Below are positions 1 through 7,895 of a stretch of DNA of 49,253 nt, piece by piece; position 1 is the first letter of the stretch; the number at the start of each line of letters is the position of its first letter. The notes below the pieces were generated by a model. It had not been told where the DNA came from. It did not search any database and saw only the letters and a program-made list of their open reading frames with translations. Location: the NCBI GenBank assembly GCA_023230585.1, contig JALNXB010000008.1:1-49253 (forward strand), in the 5' to 3' direction. Position numbers and translations under genes: made by a program. This DNA is from a bacterium. GTDB lineage: Bacteria; Ratteibacteria; UBA8468; B48-G9; JAFGKM01.

Positions 1-2
1 AA

Positions 3-119
3 GAGATAGCAAAGATTACTAATAGCCGTATAGGTACTGTAAAAGCAACATATTTTCAGGTTATTCAGAAATTTAAAAAGAAAATATATATAAGAGAGGT
101 GATAAAGAATGAATTGTAA
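3..119 (+). CDS. C-terminal end of a sigma-70/ECF-type RNA polymerase sigma factor (partial)
   Basis: An open frame enters from the left edge and stops at 117-119. It encodes 38 residues beginning EIAKITNSRIGTVKATYFQV. This matches the end of sigma region 4, the helix-turn-helix that reads the -35 box; the family pattern is roughly 'EIA..l..s.GTVKsr...a..kl'. It overlaps the following anti-sigma gene by 11 bp, the usual translational coupling of a sigma/anti-sigma pair. The region 2 and 3 evidence lies outside the window, so the subclass (ECF or other) is inferred from the partner gene. Only the C-terminal tail is visible. Confidence 0.75.
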   Translation, partial: EIAKITNSRIGTVKATYFQVIQKFKKKIYIREVIKNEL

Positions 120-597
120 AAGGTATCAACGTTTTATAGTAGAATCTATTGTTGGGGAAATTGGTAAGAGGGATAAAGAAAATCTTGATGCCCATTTGAA
201 AATATGTAGTGATTGTCGAAGAACTTTTATTCATTACGAATCTATTTTAAATAAGAGCAAAGAAATTGAAACCTCTATCCCTGATGATATTTTTTGGGCA
301 AACAGGTTAAAAGATATTTATCAATTACCAGAAAAGAAAAACTTTAGATTGGTCCCTGTTTTTGCCTTAACTGTTTCTATAATATGTTTTATAATTTTAA
401 ATATTGTTTTAACACCTTTAGGAGGTAAGATTTTTACAAAAAATAAGAAGAAAGATGCCTTTGTTTTTAACACTCTCCCTATGTCAGAAGAAAGATTGCT
501 TGAGATGGCTGACTACATCGATGAAAAATCAGCAATAGATATTTTGGATATAATATTTGATAATAACATCCCTTATGTTGTTAATTCCAACAATTAA
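109..597 (+). CDS. Anti-sigma factor with zinc-finger (zf-HC2-like) domain and one membrane segment
   Basis: The 162-aa protein starts with a putative anti-sigma zinc finger. Cys3, His29, Cys33 and Cys36 fit the C...HxxxCxxC arrangement (HLKICSDC). Residues about 79-101 form a single hydrophobic transmembrane helix, followed by about 60 residues presumably outside the cytoplasm. The start ATG overlaps the end of the upstream sigma factor tail, and GAGAGGTGA supplies the ribosome binding site. The expected role is to hold the co-encoded sigma factor at the membrane until a signal releases it; the signal cannot be told from sequence. The extracytoplasmic part matches no domain I recognise. Confidence 0.75.
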   Translation: MNCKRYQRFIVESIVGEIGKRDKENLDAHLKICSDCRRTFIHYESILNKSKEIETSIPDDIFWANRLKDIYQLPEKKNFRLVPVFALTVSIICFIILNIVLTPLGGKIFTKNKKKDAFVFNTLPMSEERLLEMADYIDEKSAIDILDIIFDNNIPYVVNSNN

Positions 598-921
598 AAA
601 GTTTTTACTCTCCTCCTTACATTTGCCTTAGTTATATTCTGTCTGTTTTGTATGTTATAATAGACCTATATAAAAAGCGATTCTTACAATATAAAATAAT
701 GATAGTCCTCTCGGGGGTACTCGAGATAAAAGTTGGGGTTGCTCTTGCTTGTTATTCCGGACTTATCCGGAATCATGTTTTTATCTTCTGTTTTCCCCCA
801 AGACGAAGTAAACCCCTCAAAAATACTGTCGGGACAAGCCGAGGGTTTACAAAAAGGGTGCACTTACCGTAGGTGGAGGGGCTGTTAACAAACGATAAAA
901 AACGTCAAATAAGGAGGTAAA
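598..921 (+). repeat. Non-coding spacer with dispersed hairpin repeats upstream of the nitroreductase operon
   Basis: This 324-bp stretch holds no credible gene; a 74-codon frame at 648-872 is low-complexity and lacks a Shine-Dalgarno site. It contains three inverted repeats: TCTCG/CGAGA (709-713, 722-726), ATTCCGG-acttat-CCGGAAT (754-773) and GTAAACCC/GGGTTTAC (808-815, 843-850). Two segments, 706-730 and 829-846, closely resemble 34962-34984 and 34975-34993 in the ppdK upstream region. They share TCGGGACAA, one purine, CCGA, one purine, GG. I read this as copies of a dispersed intergenic repeat family that may form part of a transcribed leader. Confidence 0.6.
653..661 (+). promoter_or_regulatory. 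Candidate extended -10 promoter for the nitroreductase-polX operon
   Basis: TGTTATAAT gives a perfect TATAAT with the extended TGn element. No good -35 lies at the right distance (TTATAT is the nearest). Transcription would start near 668 and give a leader of about 250 nt carrying the hairpin repeats before the gene at 922. Confidence 0.4.
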
Positions 922-1509
922 ATGGAATATATAGATTTGGTTCAACCAAAATTTGAAGAGAATACTATTATGCAAATTCTTAACAATAGACGTTCTGTAA
1001 GGAACTATAAAGATTCGTATCTTTTGTTTAAAGAGGTCTCTGAACTACTTTGGGCTGTCTCTGGGAAAAATTCTGATTGGGGCGGTAGAACTGCACCTTC
1101 TGCTGGCGCTACATATCCTTTGGAAATCTATTTGATGGCTCTTAAAGTTGAATCTTTGCAGGCTGGTATTTATCACTACCATTTTGACCATCACAAACTT
1201 TCTGCAAAAAAACTCGGAGATATATCTGGGAAGGTTTCTGCTTCTTGCTTAGGACAAAGAATGGTGGCAGATGCTCCCGCAACCATCATTATAACGGCAG
1301 ATTTTGATAGAACAACATCAAGGTATGGTCAAAGAGGTTTAAGGTACGTATATATGGAAGCTGGACATTGTGGTCAAAACTTACATATAGTAGCAGAATC
1401 TATGGGGTTAGGAACAGTGATGTTGGGTGCCTTTAAAGATAAAGAAGTAAAACAGGTTCTTGAAATAGATGAAGATGTATTATATTTTTGTCCAGTAGGG
1501 AAAAAATGA
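922..1509 (+). CDS. Nitroreductase family protein (SagB-type, FMN-dependent)
   Basis: This 195-aa protein has the nitroreductase fold. RRSVR at 23-27 is the phosphate-binding arginine cluster of the FMN site. RTAPSAGATYPLEIY at 56-70 is the hallmark of the SagB-type branch, and GAFKD lies near 169-173 in the C-terminal FMN-contact region. SagB relatives include azoline oxidases of peptide natural-product clusters and many stand-alone oxidoreductases. No precursor peptide or cyclodehydratase is nearby, so a stand-alone flavoprotein is more likely. An AAGGAGG site sits just before the ATG. The stop overlaps the start of polX as ATGA, so the two are translationally coupled. Confidence 0.85.
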   Translation: MEYIDLVQPKFEENTIMQILNNRRSVRNYKDSYLLFKEVSELLWAVSGKNSDWGGRTAPSAGATYPLEIYLMALKVESLQAGIYHYHFDHHKLSAKKLGDISGKVSASCLGQRMVADAPATIIITADFDRTTSRYGQRGLRYVYMEAGHCGQNLHIVAESMGLGTVMLGAFKDKEVKQVLEIDEDVLYFCPVGKK

Positions 1510-3209
1510 CTAAAAATAAAGAAATATCAGATATATTAGGAAAAATAGCGGATATACTTGAACTTAAAGATGAAAATGTTTTTAAGATAAGAGCCTATAG
1601 AAAAGCCTCCAAAACCATTATGGAACTTTCCGAAGATATATCTGAAATTGAAAAGAGGGGCGAACTTAATAAGATAGAAGGGATAGGTAAGGGTTTGTCT
1701 GAGAAGATTCAAGAGTACTTAGCTAACGAAAAAATAGAAGAGTATCAAGAACTTATCTTAGAAATCCCTGAAGGTGTGATTGAGTTGTTAGAGATACAAA
1801 ATCTTGGACCTCGCACATTGTATGAAATCTATAAAAAATTTAAGATACAGAACCTTAATGACTTAGAAAAACTCATAGAAGACGGTAAACTATTAGAACT
1901 TCCGGGTATGGGTGATAAAAAAATTGAGAATATAAAGACGGGAATCTTTTTTTATAAAACTGGTAAAAAGAGAATTTCTATTGGGATAGCGTTACCTTTG
2001 GCTGAAGAAATTTCAGAATTGGTTAAAGATAAAGCAGAAAATCTTTCAATATCAGGGTCATTGAGAAGGATGCAGGATACTGTTGGAGATATAGATATTC
2101 TGGTTGCTAGCAATGAAAGAGGTAAGGTTATAGATGCCTTTGTTGGTAGCCCTCTTGTAAAAAAAATCTTAGCTAAAGGCGATACAAAAGCGTCTATAAT
2201 TATAAAGACCAACGATTTACAGGTTGATCTTAGGGTTGTTGGTATAGATTCTTATGGGGCAGCATTGCAATATTTTACTGGTTCGGTTGCTCATAATATA
2301 AAGGTAAGAAAGTTGGCTAAGGATAAAGGTTTGAAAATAAACGAGTACGGAGTGTTTAAAGGTGAAGAATATATTGCTGGAGCCAATGAAAAAGAAATTT
2401 ACTCTTTACTTGGTCTTTCTTGGATACCTCCTGAATTGAGAGAAGATAGAGGAGAGATAGAGGCATCTGCAAAAGGGCTTCTACCTAACTTTATTGAATT
2501 GGTTGATATAAAGGGTGAACTACATACCCACTCAAATTATTCAGATGGAATAAATGATATAAAGACAATTGCTCTTGAGGCAAAAAAGATTGGTTATAAA
2601 TATATAGGGATAGCTGACCATTCTAAAAGTTCACGAATTGCTGGCGGTATGAGTGAAGAATCATTAAAAAAACGGAATGAAGAGATAGATATAGTTCAAT
2701 CTGAGGTTTCCGATATAAAAATACTAAAAGGTATAGAGGTAGATATTTTGTCGGAAGGACAACTCGACTATCCTGATGAAATACTTGAAAAACTCGATTA
2801 TGTGATAGCTGCCATACACCAAGGGTTTTCAAAAAATGTAGGAATGAGGATGAAGAAAGCAATGGATAACCACTTGGTTGATGTTATAGCTCACCCAACA
2901 GGGCGACTTCTTTCAGGTAGGAAAGGGTATGAAGTTGATATAGATGAAATTATTGAGTATGCTGCTGAAAAAAATGTAGCTCTTGAAATAAATTCTTCTT
3001 TTGATAGGTTGGATTTGAATGATTTAAACATATTGAAAGGCAAATCTGTTGGAGCAAAGTTTCTTATTAGCACCGATTTGCATAGAATAAAAATGTTTAA
3101 AGAGATTAGGTATGGCGTTGGTTTAGCAAGGAGAGGATGGCTTGAAAGAAGCGATGTTATTAACACTTATGGTTGGGATGTTATTCCATTAAAAAGGAGG
3201 ATGGGTTAA
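1506..3209 (+). CDS. polX: DNA polymerase/3'-5' exonuclease PolX (X-family polymerase with PHP domain)
   Basis: The 567-aa protein has the standard bacterial PolX plan. Residues about 1-150 carry the 8-kDa region and helix-hairpin-helix motifs (IEGIGKGL at 57-64, LPGMGDKKI at 132-140). The palm has GS at 184-185 and catalytic Asp195, Asp197 (GDIDILV) and Asp241. From about 336 a PHP phosphoesterase domain has metal ligands in ELHTHSNYSDG, ADHS (370-373) and a C-terminal STDLHR. The family does gap filling in base-excision repair and 3'-5' trimming. I chose the ATG at 1506, not 1488, because it overlaps the preceding stop (ATGA) and has GTAGGG upstream. Confidence 0.93.
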   Translation: MTKNKEISDILGKIADILELKDENVFKIRAYRKASKTIMELSEDISEIEKRGELNKIEGIGKGLSEKIQEYLANEKIEEYQELILEIPEGVIELLEIQNLGPRTLYEIYKKFKIQNLNDLEKLIEDGKLLELPGMGDKKIENIKTGIFFYKTGKKRISIGIALPLAEEISELVKDKAENLSISGSLRRMQDTVGDIDILVASNERGKVIDAFVGSPLVKKILAKGDTKASIIIKTNDLQVDLRVVGIDSYGAALQYFTGSVAHNIKVRKLAKDKGLKINEYGVFKGEEYIAGANEKEIYSLLGLSWIPPELREDRGEIEASAKGLLPNFIELVDIKGELHTHSNYSDGINDIKTIALEAKKIGYKYIGIADHSKSSRIAGGMSEESLKKRNEEIDIVQSEVSDIKILKGIEVDILSEGQLDYPDEILEKLDYVIAAIHQGFSKNVGMRMKKAMDNHLVDVIAHPTGRLLSGRKGYEVDIDEIIEYAAEKNVALEINSSFDRLDLNDLNILKGKSVGAKFLISTDLHRIKMFKEIRYGVGLARRGWLERSDVINTYGWDVIPLKRRMG

Positions 3210-4075
3210 TGTTACCTGTGATAAAAATAGAGGGTAAGAATGTTCCTGAAGTATGGGAGAAAAGTCTTATTGAGTTGTGGGATAAGGGAGTTTCTGTTAA
3301 GACAGAGTATGATACTCAAGGGGCGCCTCCAAGTAAGGATGCTACTATGATAATGGTTGTTCAAAACCCTTTAAATGAGCCAAGGATACATCTTGGTTTT
3401 CCTGGGGGAATAGAGGACCTTGAAAAATATAGGCAAGAGGTGGTTTTTGGGGTTCATGACCATTGGATAAATCCTGAAGAGAAAAAATGGACATACACCT
3501 ATCACGATAGGTTGGCTAATTACACCCTACCTAACTCTTCTGAAAAAAAATCTGTTAACCAGCTCAAATATATTGTAGACAAACTCTCAAAAACGTCTTT
3601 CTCAAGAAGAGCTCAGGCAATAACTTGGGTTCCATTTTACGACCCCGAAACTTACGACCCACCGTGTTTACAGAGGATATGGTGTAGAATATTGGAAGAT
3701 AATGGAGACTATTTCCTTGTTATGAATGCACACTGGCGCTCAAGGGATGCATACAGGGCTGCTTTTATGAATATTTTTGGTCTGACATCTCTACAGGAAT
3801 TTATTGCGTCAAAAGTATCTGAAAGAGTAGGGCATATAGTTAAAGTAGGTCAATATACAGATATAATTGATTCATACCATATATATGGGGAGAGTTTTGA
3901 GGATTTTCAAAGCCGTTTTTTAAGTATGATGAATAAGAGGGATTTTTATAATAGTGACCGGTTAAAAAGCAGAACCATAAGAAGCGATGACCCTTCTGCG
4001 ATTGCAGGTTTTGAATATGGTAAACAACTTCTTGAGATGGAAAGAAAATCTGGTAAGAAAGGTGCAACAACCTAA
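3209..4075 (+). CDS. Thymidylate synthase (ThyA)-family protein
   Basis: The 288-aa product shows a diverged ThyA fold. SRR at 132-134 resembles the phosphate-binding arginines, and Cys153 in DPPCLQ is the likely catalytic cysteine. RSRD at 177-180 with FMNIFGL (186-192) matches the RSxD...NI block, and DSYHIYG at 221-227 matches the DxHxY nucleotide-binding motif. It could be a true dUMP methylase or a related dUMP/dCMP hydroxymethylase; the N-terminal active-site loop is poorly conserved. The start at 3209 overlaps the polX stop (TAATG) and follows AAGGAGG by 8 nt. Location behind polX suggests a nucleotide-supply or repair context. Confidence 0.75.
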   Translation: MLPVIKIEGKNVPEVWEKSLIELWDKGVSVKTEYDTQGAPPSKDATMIMVVQNPLNEPRIHLGFPGGIEDLEKYRQEVVFGVHDHWINPEEKKWTYTYHDRLANYTLPNSSEKKSVNQLKYIVDKLSKTSFSRRAQAITWVPFYDPETYDPPCLQRIWCRILEDNGDYFLVMNAHWRSRDAYRAAFMNIFGLTSLQEFIASKVSERVGHIVKVGQYTDIIDSYHIYGESFEDFQSRFLSMMNKRDFYNSDRLKSRTIRSDDPSAIAGFEYGKQLLEMERKSGKKGATT

Positions 4076-4100
4076 ATTCTTTATCATAGGTTATAAAAAC

Positions 4101-5456
4101 TTAGGTTAGGTAGGTATCTTTTGTGAATACAGGTTTTATTCTATCTATTTTAGCAATAAATTCTTCTTTATCTGTGGCAAATAAAGGGCTTATTTCAACA
4201 ATAATATTGTTAGGTACATCAATATTTGCTTCCAACAACCATTTCTTATAAAATTTAACCATCTGCTCCTTAACCCGTGAAGGAGAATCTTTTCCTTTAT
4301 AGTTTTTGAGAGGCGCAAACTCTTCTTGTCTGTTGGTTTCAATACAACAGATTTTTTTAGCTAAAGGTATGGCGTCGAAGAAAAATGTTTCAAATTTCCA
4401 TACATCTATCTCTTTGTCTTCAAATGAAACCTTTTTTTCTTGTTTATGATAAGGTAATGCAAAACCGTTTTCATTCAAAGATTTTATGAAATCTCTGTTA
4501 ATAATATGAATTCCAATACTACCACTATTAAAGATTAGGTTACCTTTTTTATCAACCGCTTTTTGGAGTTGGGTAGGTAGTTCGATATATTCTATGATTA
4601 TAGGTTTATTGTTCACATTTACAAGTGTCCCGACTTTTTCGTTCTTATATTTTTTTATGGTTTTTAGTGAAAAATCTGCTTTATTTGTTAAATGACATCC
4701 AACAAATAGAGGGTCCAAAACATTAACAAGAGGGTTATCTATATGGCAATAGAAGAACATTTTTATGCCTCTCTTTTCAAGTTTATGTACAAGTTTTGAT
4801 TCCCATAGAGATTTAATTGTACCTCCGTGTCCATCAGGGTTTGTAAGGATACTGCCATCTTTTTTAGTAATAAGTTTTCCTTCCGATGTTATTGAAGGTA
4901 AGAGTTCTTGCTGAAAAAAGAATATGTTGTTACGGTTAAGGTCAAAAAAGTTGTTTTTTGAGAAGAATGTTTCAATCTGTGAAACGGTTTTAGGGTTTGT
5001 CATAATCAGTAAAGGGATATCTACATTATATTTTAAAGATAACGCTTTAATTTTTTCGCTAAATAACTGGAACAATGATTTTTCTTGTAAAGGAGAGATT
5101 GGGTACATCCCTTTAGGGTGTGGGTATTTTAACCTTGTGGCTTCTCCTCCTGCAACTATTACTACTGCTAAATCTCCATTGCTTATAGATGTTTCGCCGG
5201 CTTGTTTAAGTTTTAACTTTTCTATATTTGAATATGGTTTAAATATTGTTGGAGGCGTAATATTTTTATATTCTTTTGGCTCTTTAACAGAAGAAACTTC
5301 TTTATCATACAAATCAAATACCAGCTTTAGGTTAAGTTTATCTAAATTGGTTAAAAAAGACTCCTTTTCTTGAGGAGGTAGTTTGTTAAAATAGTCAATG
5401 ATGTGGGCTTGGTGGCGTTTAATTAGTATCTGTAAACTCTTTTTTTTCTTGTCCAT
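4101..5456 (-). CDS. UDPGP-family nucleotidyltransferase (UDP-N-acetylglucosamine/UDP-glucose pyrophosphorylase-like)
   Basis: This 451-aa protein belongs to the UDPGP (UAP1/AGX-like) family. Its nucleotide-binding loop reads GGEATRLKYPHPKG (103-116), with Lys115 in the conserved PKG. NPDGHGG, the metal/sugar block FFYCHIDNPLVN and GSIGIHI follow in family order. It should make a UDP-sugar from UTP and a sugar-1-phosphate; UDP-GlcNAc versus UDP-Glc cannot be decided from motifs. The usual GGxGTRLG is altered (Ala for the second Gly, Lys for the last). It is a single gene on the minus strand, converging on the ThyA-like gene with a 25-bp gap. Confidence 0.8.
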   Translation of the reverse strand: MDKKKKSLQILIKRHQAHIIDYFNKLPPQEKESFLTNLDKLNLKLVFDLYDKEVSSVKEPKEYKNITPPTIFKPYSNIEKLKLKQAGETSISNGDLAVVIVAGGEATRLKYPHPKGMYPISPLQEKSLFQLFSEKIKALSLKYNVDIPLLIMTNPKTVSQIETFFSKNNFFDLNRNNIFFFQQELLPSITSEGKLITKKDGSILTNPDGHGGTIKSLWESKLVHKLEKRGIKMFFYCHIDNPLVNVLDPLFVGCHLTNKADFSLKTIKKYKNEKVGTLVNVNNKPIIIEYIELPTQLQKAVDKKGNLIFNSGSIGIHIINRDFIKSLNENGFALPYHKQEKKVSFEDKEIDVWKFETFFFDAIPLAKKICCIETNRQEEFAPLKNYKGKDSPSRVKEQMVKFYKKWLLEANIDVPNNIIVEISPLFATDKEEFIAKIDRIKPVFTKDTYLT

Positions 5457-5594
5457 TTCTTTTCTTCTTTTACATTAAAGTAAGTTTTCAGTAAACACCG
5501 TTAAGTTTTTAGAGTCGTGAAGAGTTTTTTCTAAGTACCTTCGAGGGCATTTTTCTCCATAATTTTATGAAAATGTGACGAGGTTTACCAAATA

Positions 5595-5623
5595 TTTACT
5601 AAATAAATTTAAAAACATTTATA
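5595..5623 (+). promoter_or_regulatory. Candidate promoter for miaA-purB-folK-panC operon
   Basis: TTTACT at 5595-5600, a 17-bp spacer and TTTATA at 5618-5623 (or TTATAC one base on). Transcription would begin near 5630, which leaves room for a start at 5655 but hardly for one at 5637. Confidence 0.35.
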
Positions 5624-5654
5624 CAAGACGCTTTTTATGTTACCTTATTATAAT

Positions 5655-6605
5655 ATGAAAACAGAAAATATTTCAAAAAAAATTCTTATTTTAGGAGGTC
5701 CTACAGGTGTAGGGAAATCAGATATATCTTTTGATTTGTCTCTTGCTTTAAATGGAGAAATCATTTCTGCCGATAGTATGCAGTTTTATAAAGAGATAAA
5801 TATTGGGACCGGAAAAACTCCAAAATGGATGAGAGATAAGGTTCCTCATCATCTTATAGATTTCCTCTCTTTGAGAGAAGATTTTGATGTAAAGGCTTTT
5901 GTTGAGTCTGCTCTTTTGTGCGTAGAAGAGATTTTAAGTAGGGGAAAGGTTCCGATAATAGTTGGTGGAAGCGGTTTATATATTAGGAGTTTGTTGACAG
6001 GTATTTTTCCTATGCCTGAAGGGTCATCAGAAAGAAAAAATGAGATAAGAGAAAATTTAGCAAGCAAAGAATTAAGTGAACTGTATTCTCAACTACAATT
6101 GGTAGACCCTACATCTGCTAGTAGGATAAATAAAAATGATAGAAAAAGAATAAGCCGTGCTCTTGAGATATACTATTTAACTGGAAAGACGATAACGTTT
6201 TGGCATAAACAAAAATCTGAAGATAGGCTGGCAAATATAGGTGTTACTTTATATTTTATACTTACACGAAGTCGAGAAGTGATGTATAATAGAATAGAAA
6301 GAAGAGTAGACGAGATGTTTGAAGAGGGGTGGATAAAAGAGGTTGTTCGACTTAAAGATGAAGGTCTACAAGGACCGCTTTTATATAAAGCACCAATAGG
6401 GTATGCAGAAATTATAGATTATTTGGATTCCAAATATAGTATGGAAGAACTTGTAAATTTAGTTAAAAAGAAGACTAAAACCTATGCCAGAAAACAACTA
6501 ACATGGTTTAGGCGAGAAGACGGGATATGGCTTGAGATTCAAGATAAAAGAAAGACTGTAGAAGAAATAATCAAAAATTTTCTTGCTTTAAAAACGGAGG
6601 ATTAA
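5655..6605 (+). CDS. miaA: tRNA dimethylallyltransferase MiaA
   Basis: The enzyme transfers a dimethylallyl group to A37 of tRNAs reading UNN codons. The 316-aa frame shows the P-loop GGPTGVGKS (14-22), the DSMQFY block (40-45), GGSGLYIRSLL, and a late QLTWFRRED motif typical of MiaA. The start is uncertain. ATG at 5637 and ATG at 5655 are both in frame and neither has a Shine-Dalgarno site. I prefer 5655 because it gives the usual 12-15 residues before the P-loop. It leads a compact operon with purB directly behind it. Confidence 0.92.
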   Translation: MKTENISKKILILGGPTGVGKSDISFDLSLALNGEIISADSMQFYKEINIGTGKTPKWMRDKVPHHLIDFLSLREDFDVKAFVESALLCVEEILSRGKVPIIVGGSGLYIRSLLTGIFPMPEGSSERKNEIRENLASKELSELYSQLQLVDPTSASRINKNDRKRISRALEIYYLTGKTITFWHKQKSEDRLANIGVTLYFILTRSREVMYNRIERRVDEMFEEGWIKEVVRLKDEGLQGPLLYKAPIGYAEIIDYLDSKYSMEELVNLVKKKTKTYARKQLTWFRREDGIWLEIQDKRKTVEEIIKNFLALKTED

Positions 6606-7895
6606 ATGATACCAAGGTATACCAGAGTAGAGATGTCGAAGGTTTGGAGTGACGAAAATAAGTTTAAAAAATGGCTTGATGTTGAAATAGCAGCCCTTGA
6701 AGGTTGGAGTAAAATTGGAGTAATTCCTGATATTGCTGTTAAGAGTATTAGAGATAACGCTAAGCTTGATATAAAAAAAATTAATGAGATAGAAAAAACA
6801 ACAGGGCACGATGTAATAGCGTTTGTAGAGCAAGTTAGCGATACAGCAGGCGAGTATGGTCATTATATACACTACGGGTTGACTTCTTCTGATATTGTAG
6901 ATACTGCTCTTGCTTTACAATTGAGGGAAGCAGGGAATATTCTGCTTAAAGATATTTTTACAGTAATGGAAATATTGAAAGATAAAGCCTTAGCTTTTAA
7001 GGATATAATAATGATGGGGAGAACCCACGGTATTCACGCCGAACCATTGACACTCGGTTTTAAGTTTGCAGGGTGGTATTATGAGTTTTTAAGGAACCAC
7101 AAACGTATGGAATCTGCAATTGAAGAGATAAGCGCAGGAAAACTTTCTGGTGCTGTTGGAACCTTTTCTAATATAGACCCTCGTGTTGAAGAGTACGTAT
7201 GTAATAAGTTTTCTCTTGAAAAAGAGAACTTTTCAACTCAGATTATTTCCAGAGATAGACATTCATTTTTTCTTTCAGTTATAAGTATAGTTGCTGCCTC
7301 TTGCGAAAAGATAGCTTTACAGATACGTCTTATGCAACAGACAGAACTTTCTGAGTTAGCTGAGCCCTTCGGGAAAGGTCAGAAAGGTTCGTCAGCTATG
7401 CCTCATAAAAGAAACCCTATATTAAGTGAAAGAGTTTGCGGACTTGCAAGGGTTGTAAAGAAGAATGTAAATGTATCTTTAGAGAACGTAGCTTTATGGC
7501 ACGAAAGAGATATAAGCCATTCTTCAGCTGAGAGAATAGTTTTTCCTGAATCTACAATTCTGTTGGACTACATACTAAACCTTTTATCTAAAATTTTGAA
7601 AGATATAGATGTTTTTGAAGAAAACCTTAAAGAAGATATGAAAATAAATAAGAAAGTTTTCTTCTCCCAGATATTACTTAATACATTGGTTGAGAAAGGG
7701 GTTCCTCGTAAAACAGCTTATGAGAAAATACAGAAGAAAGCTTTTGAAGCAATCTCTGGAGAAAAGGATTTTCCTACCTTGATTAAAGATTCTCTTGGTA
7801 TAAAAAAATATTTAACTAAGGAAGAACTTGATAATATTTTTGATATCAAACATCTTTTAAGGAATATTGATAAAATGTTTGAGAAGTTACAATGA
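6606..7895 (+). CDS. purB: Adenylosuccinate lyase
   Basis: The 429-aa protein catalyses two fumarate-releasing steps of purine synthesis (SAICAR to AICAR, adenylosuccinate to AMP). The fumarase/aspartase superfamily signature SSAMPHKRNP is at about 262-271, with TGHDVIAF and HYGLTSSDIVDTA earlier. Length and domain order are normal for PurB. The ATG lies immediately after the miaA stop and follows CGGAGG. Its end overlaps the next gene by 4 bp, so miaA, purB and the ApgM-like gene are probably co-translated. Confidence 0.96.
   Translation: MIPRYTRVEMSKVWSDENKFKKWLDVEIAALEGWSKIGVIPDIAVKSIRDNAKLDIKKINEIEKTTGHDVIAFVEQVSDTAGEYGHYIHYGLTSSDIVDTALALQLREAGNILLKDIFTVMEILKDKALAFKDIIMMGRTHGIHAEPLTLGFKFAGWYYEFLRNHKRMESAIEEISAGKLSGAVGTFSNIDPRVEEYVCNKFSLEKENFSTQIISRDRHSFFLSVISIVAASCEKIALQIRLMQQTELSELAEPFGKGQKGSSAMPHKRNPILSERVCGLARVVKKNVNVSLENVALWHERDISHSSAERIVFPESTILLDYILNLLSKILKDIDVFEENLKEDMKINKKVFFSQILLNTLVEKGVPRKTAYEKIQKKAFEAISGEKDFPTLIKDSLGIKKYLTKEELDNIFDIKHLLRNIDKMFEKLQ

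Noticed and set aside
648..872. 74-codon open frame in the first spacer
   Set aside because: It has no ribosome binding site, its composition follows the hairpin repeats, and it overlaps inverted repeats; such frames are a common by-product of intergenic repeats.
598..921. tmRNA, SRP RNA or RNase P RNA in the spacer
   Set aside because: None of the conserved cores (tRNA-like ends, GGTGxxGTTxACCAGGTCAG-type SRP loop, GAGGAAAGTCCG) is present.
922..1509. Part of an azoline-containing peptide (RiPP) cluster, because of the SagB-type nitroreductase
   Set aside because: No cyclodehydratase (SagC/SagD, YcaO), precursor peptide or transporter is adjacent; the next genes are polX and a ThyA-like gene.
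4069..4107. AACCTAA/TTAGGTT inverted repeat between the ThyA-like and UDPGP genes as a bidirectional terminator
   Set aside because: The stem is only 7 AT-rich pairs with a 25-nt loop and no T-run, and both arms lie inside coding sequence.
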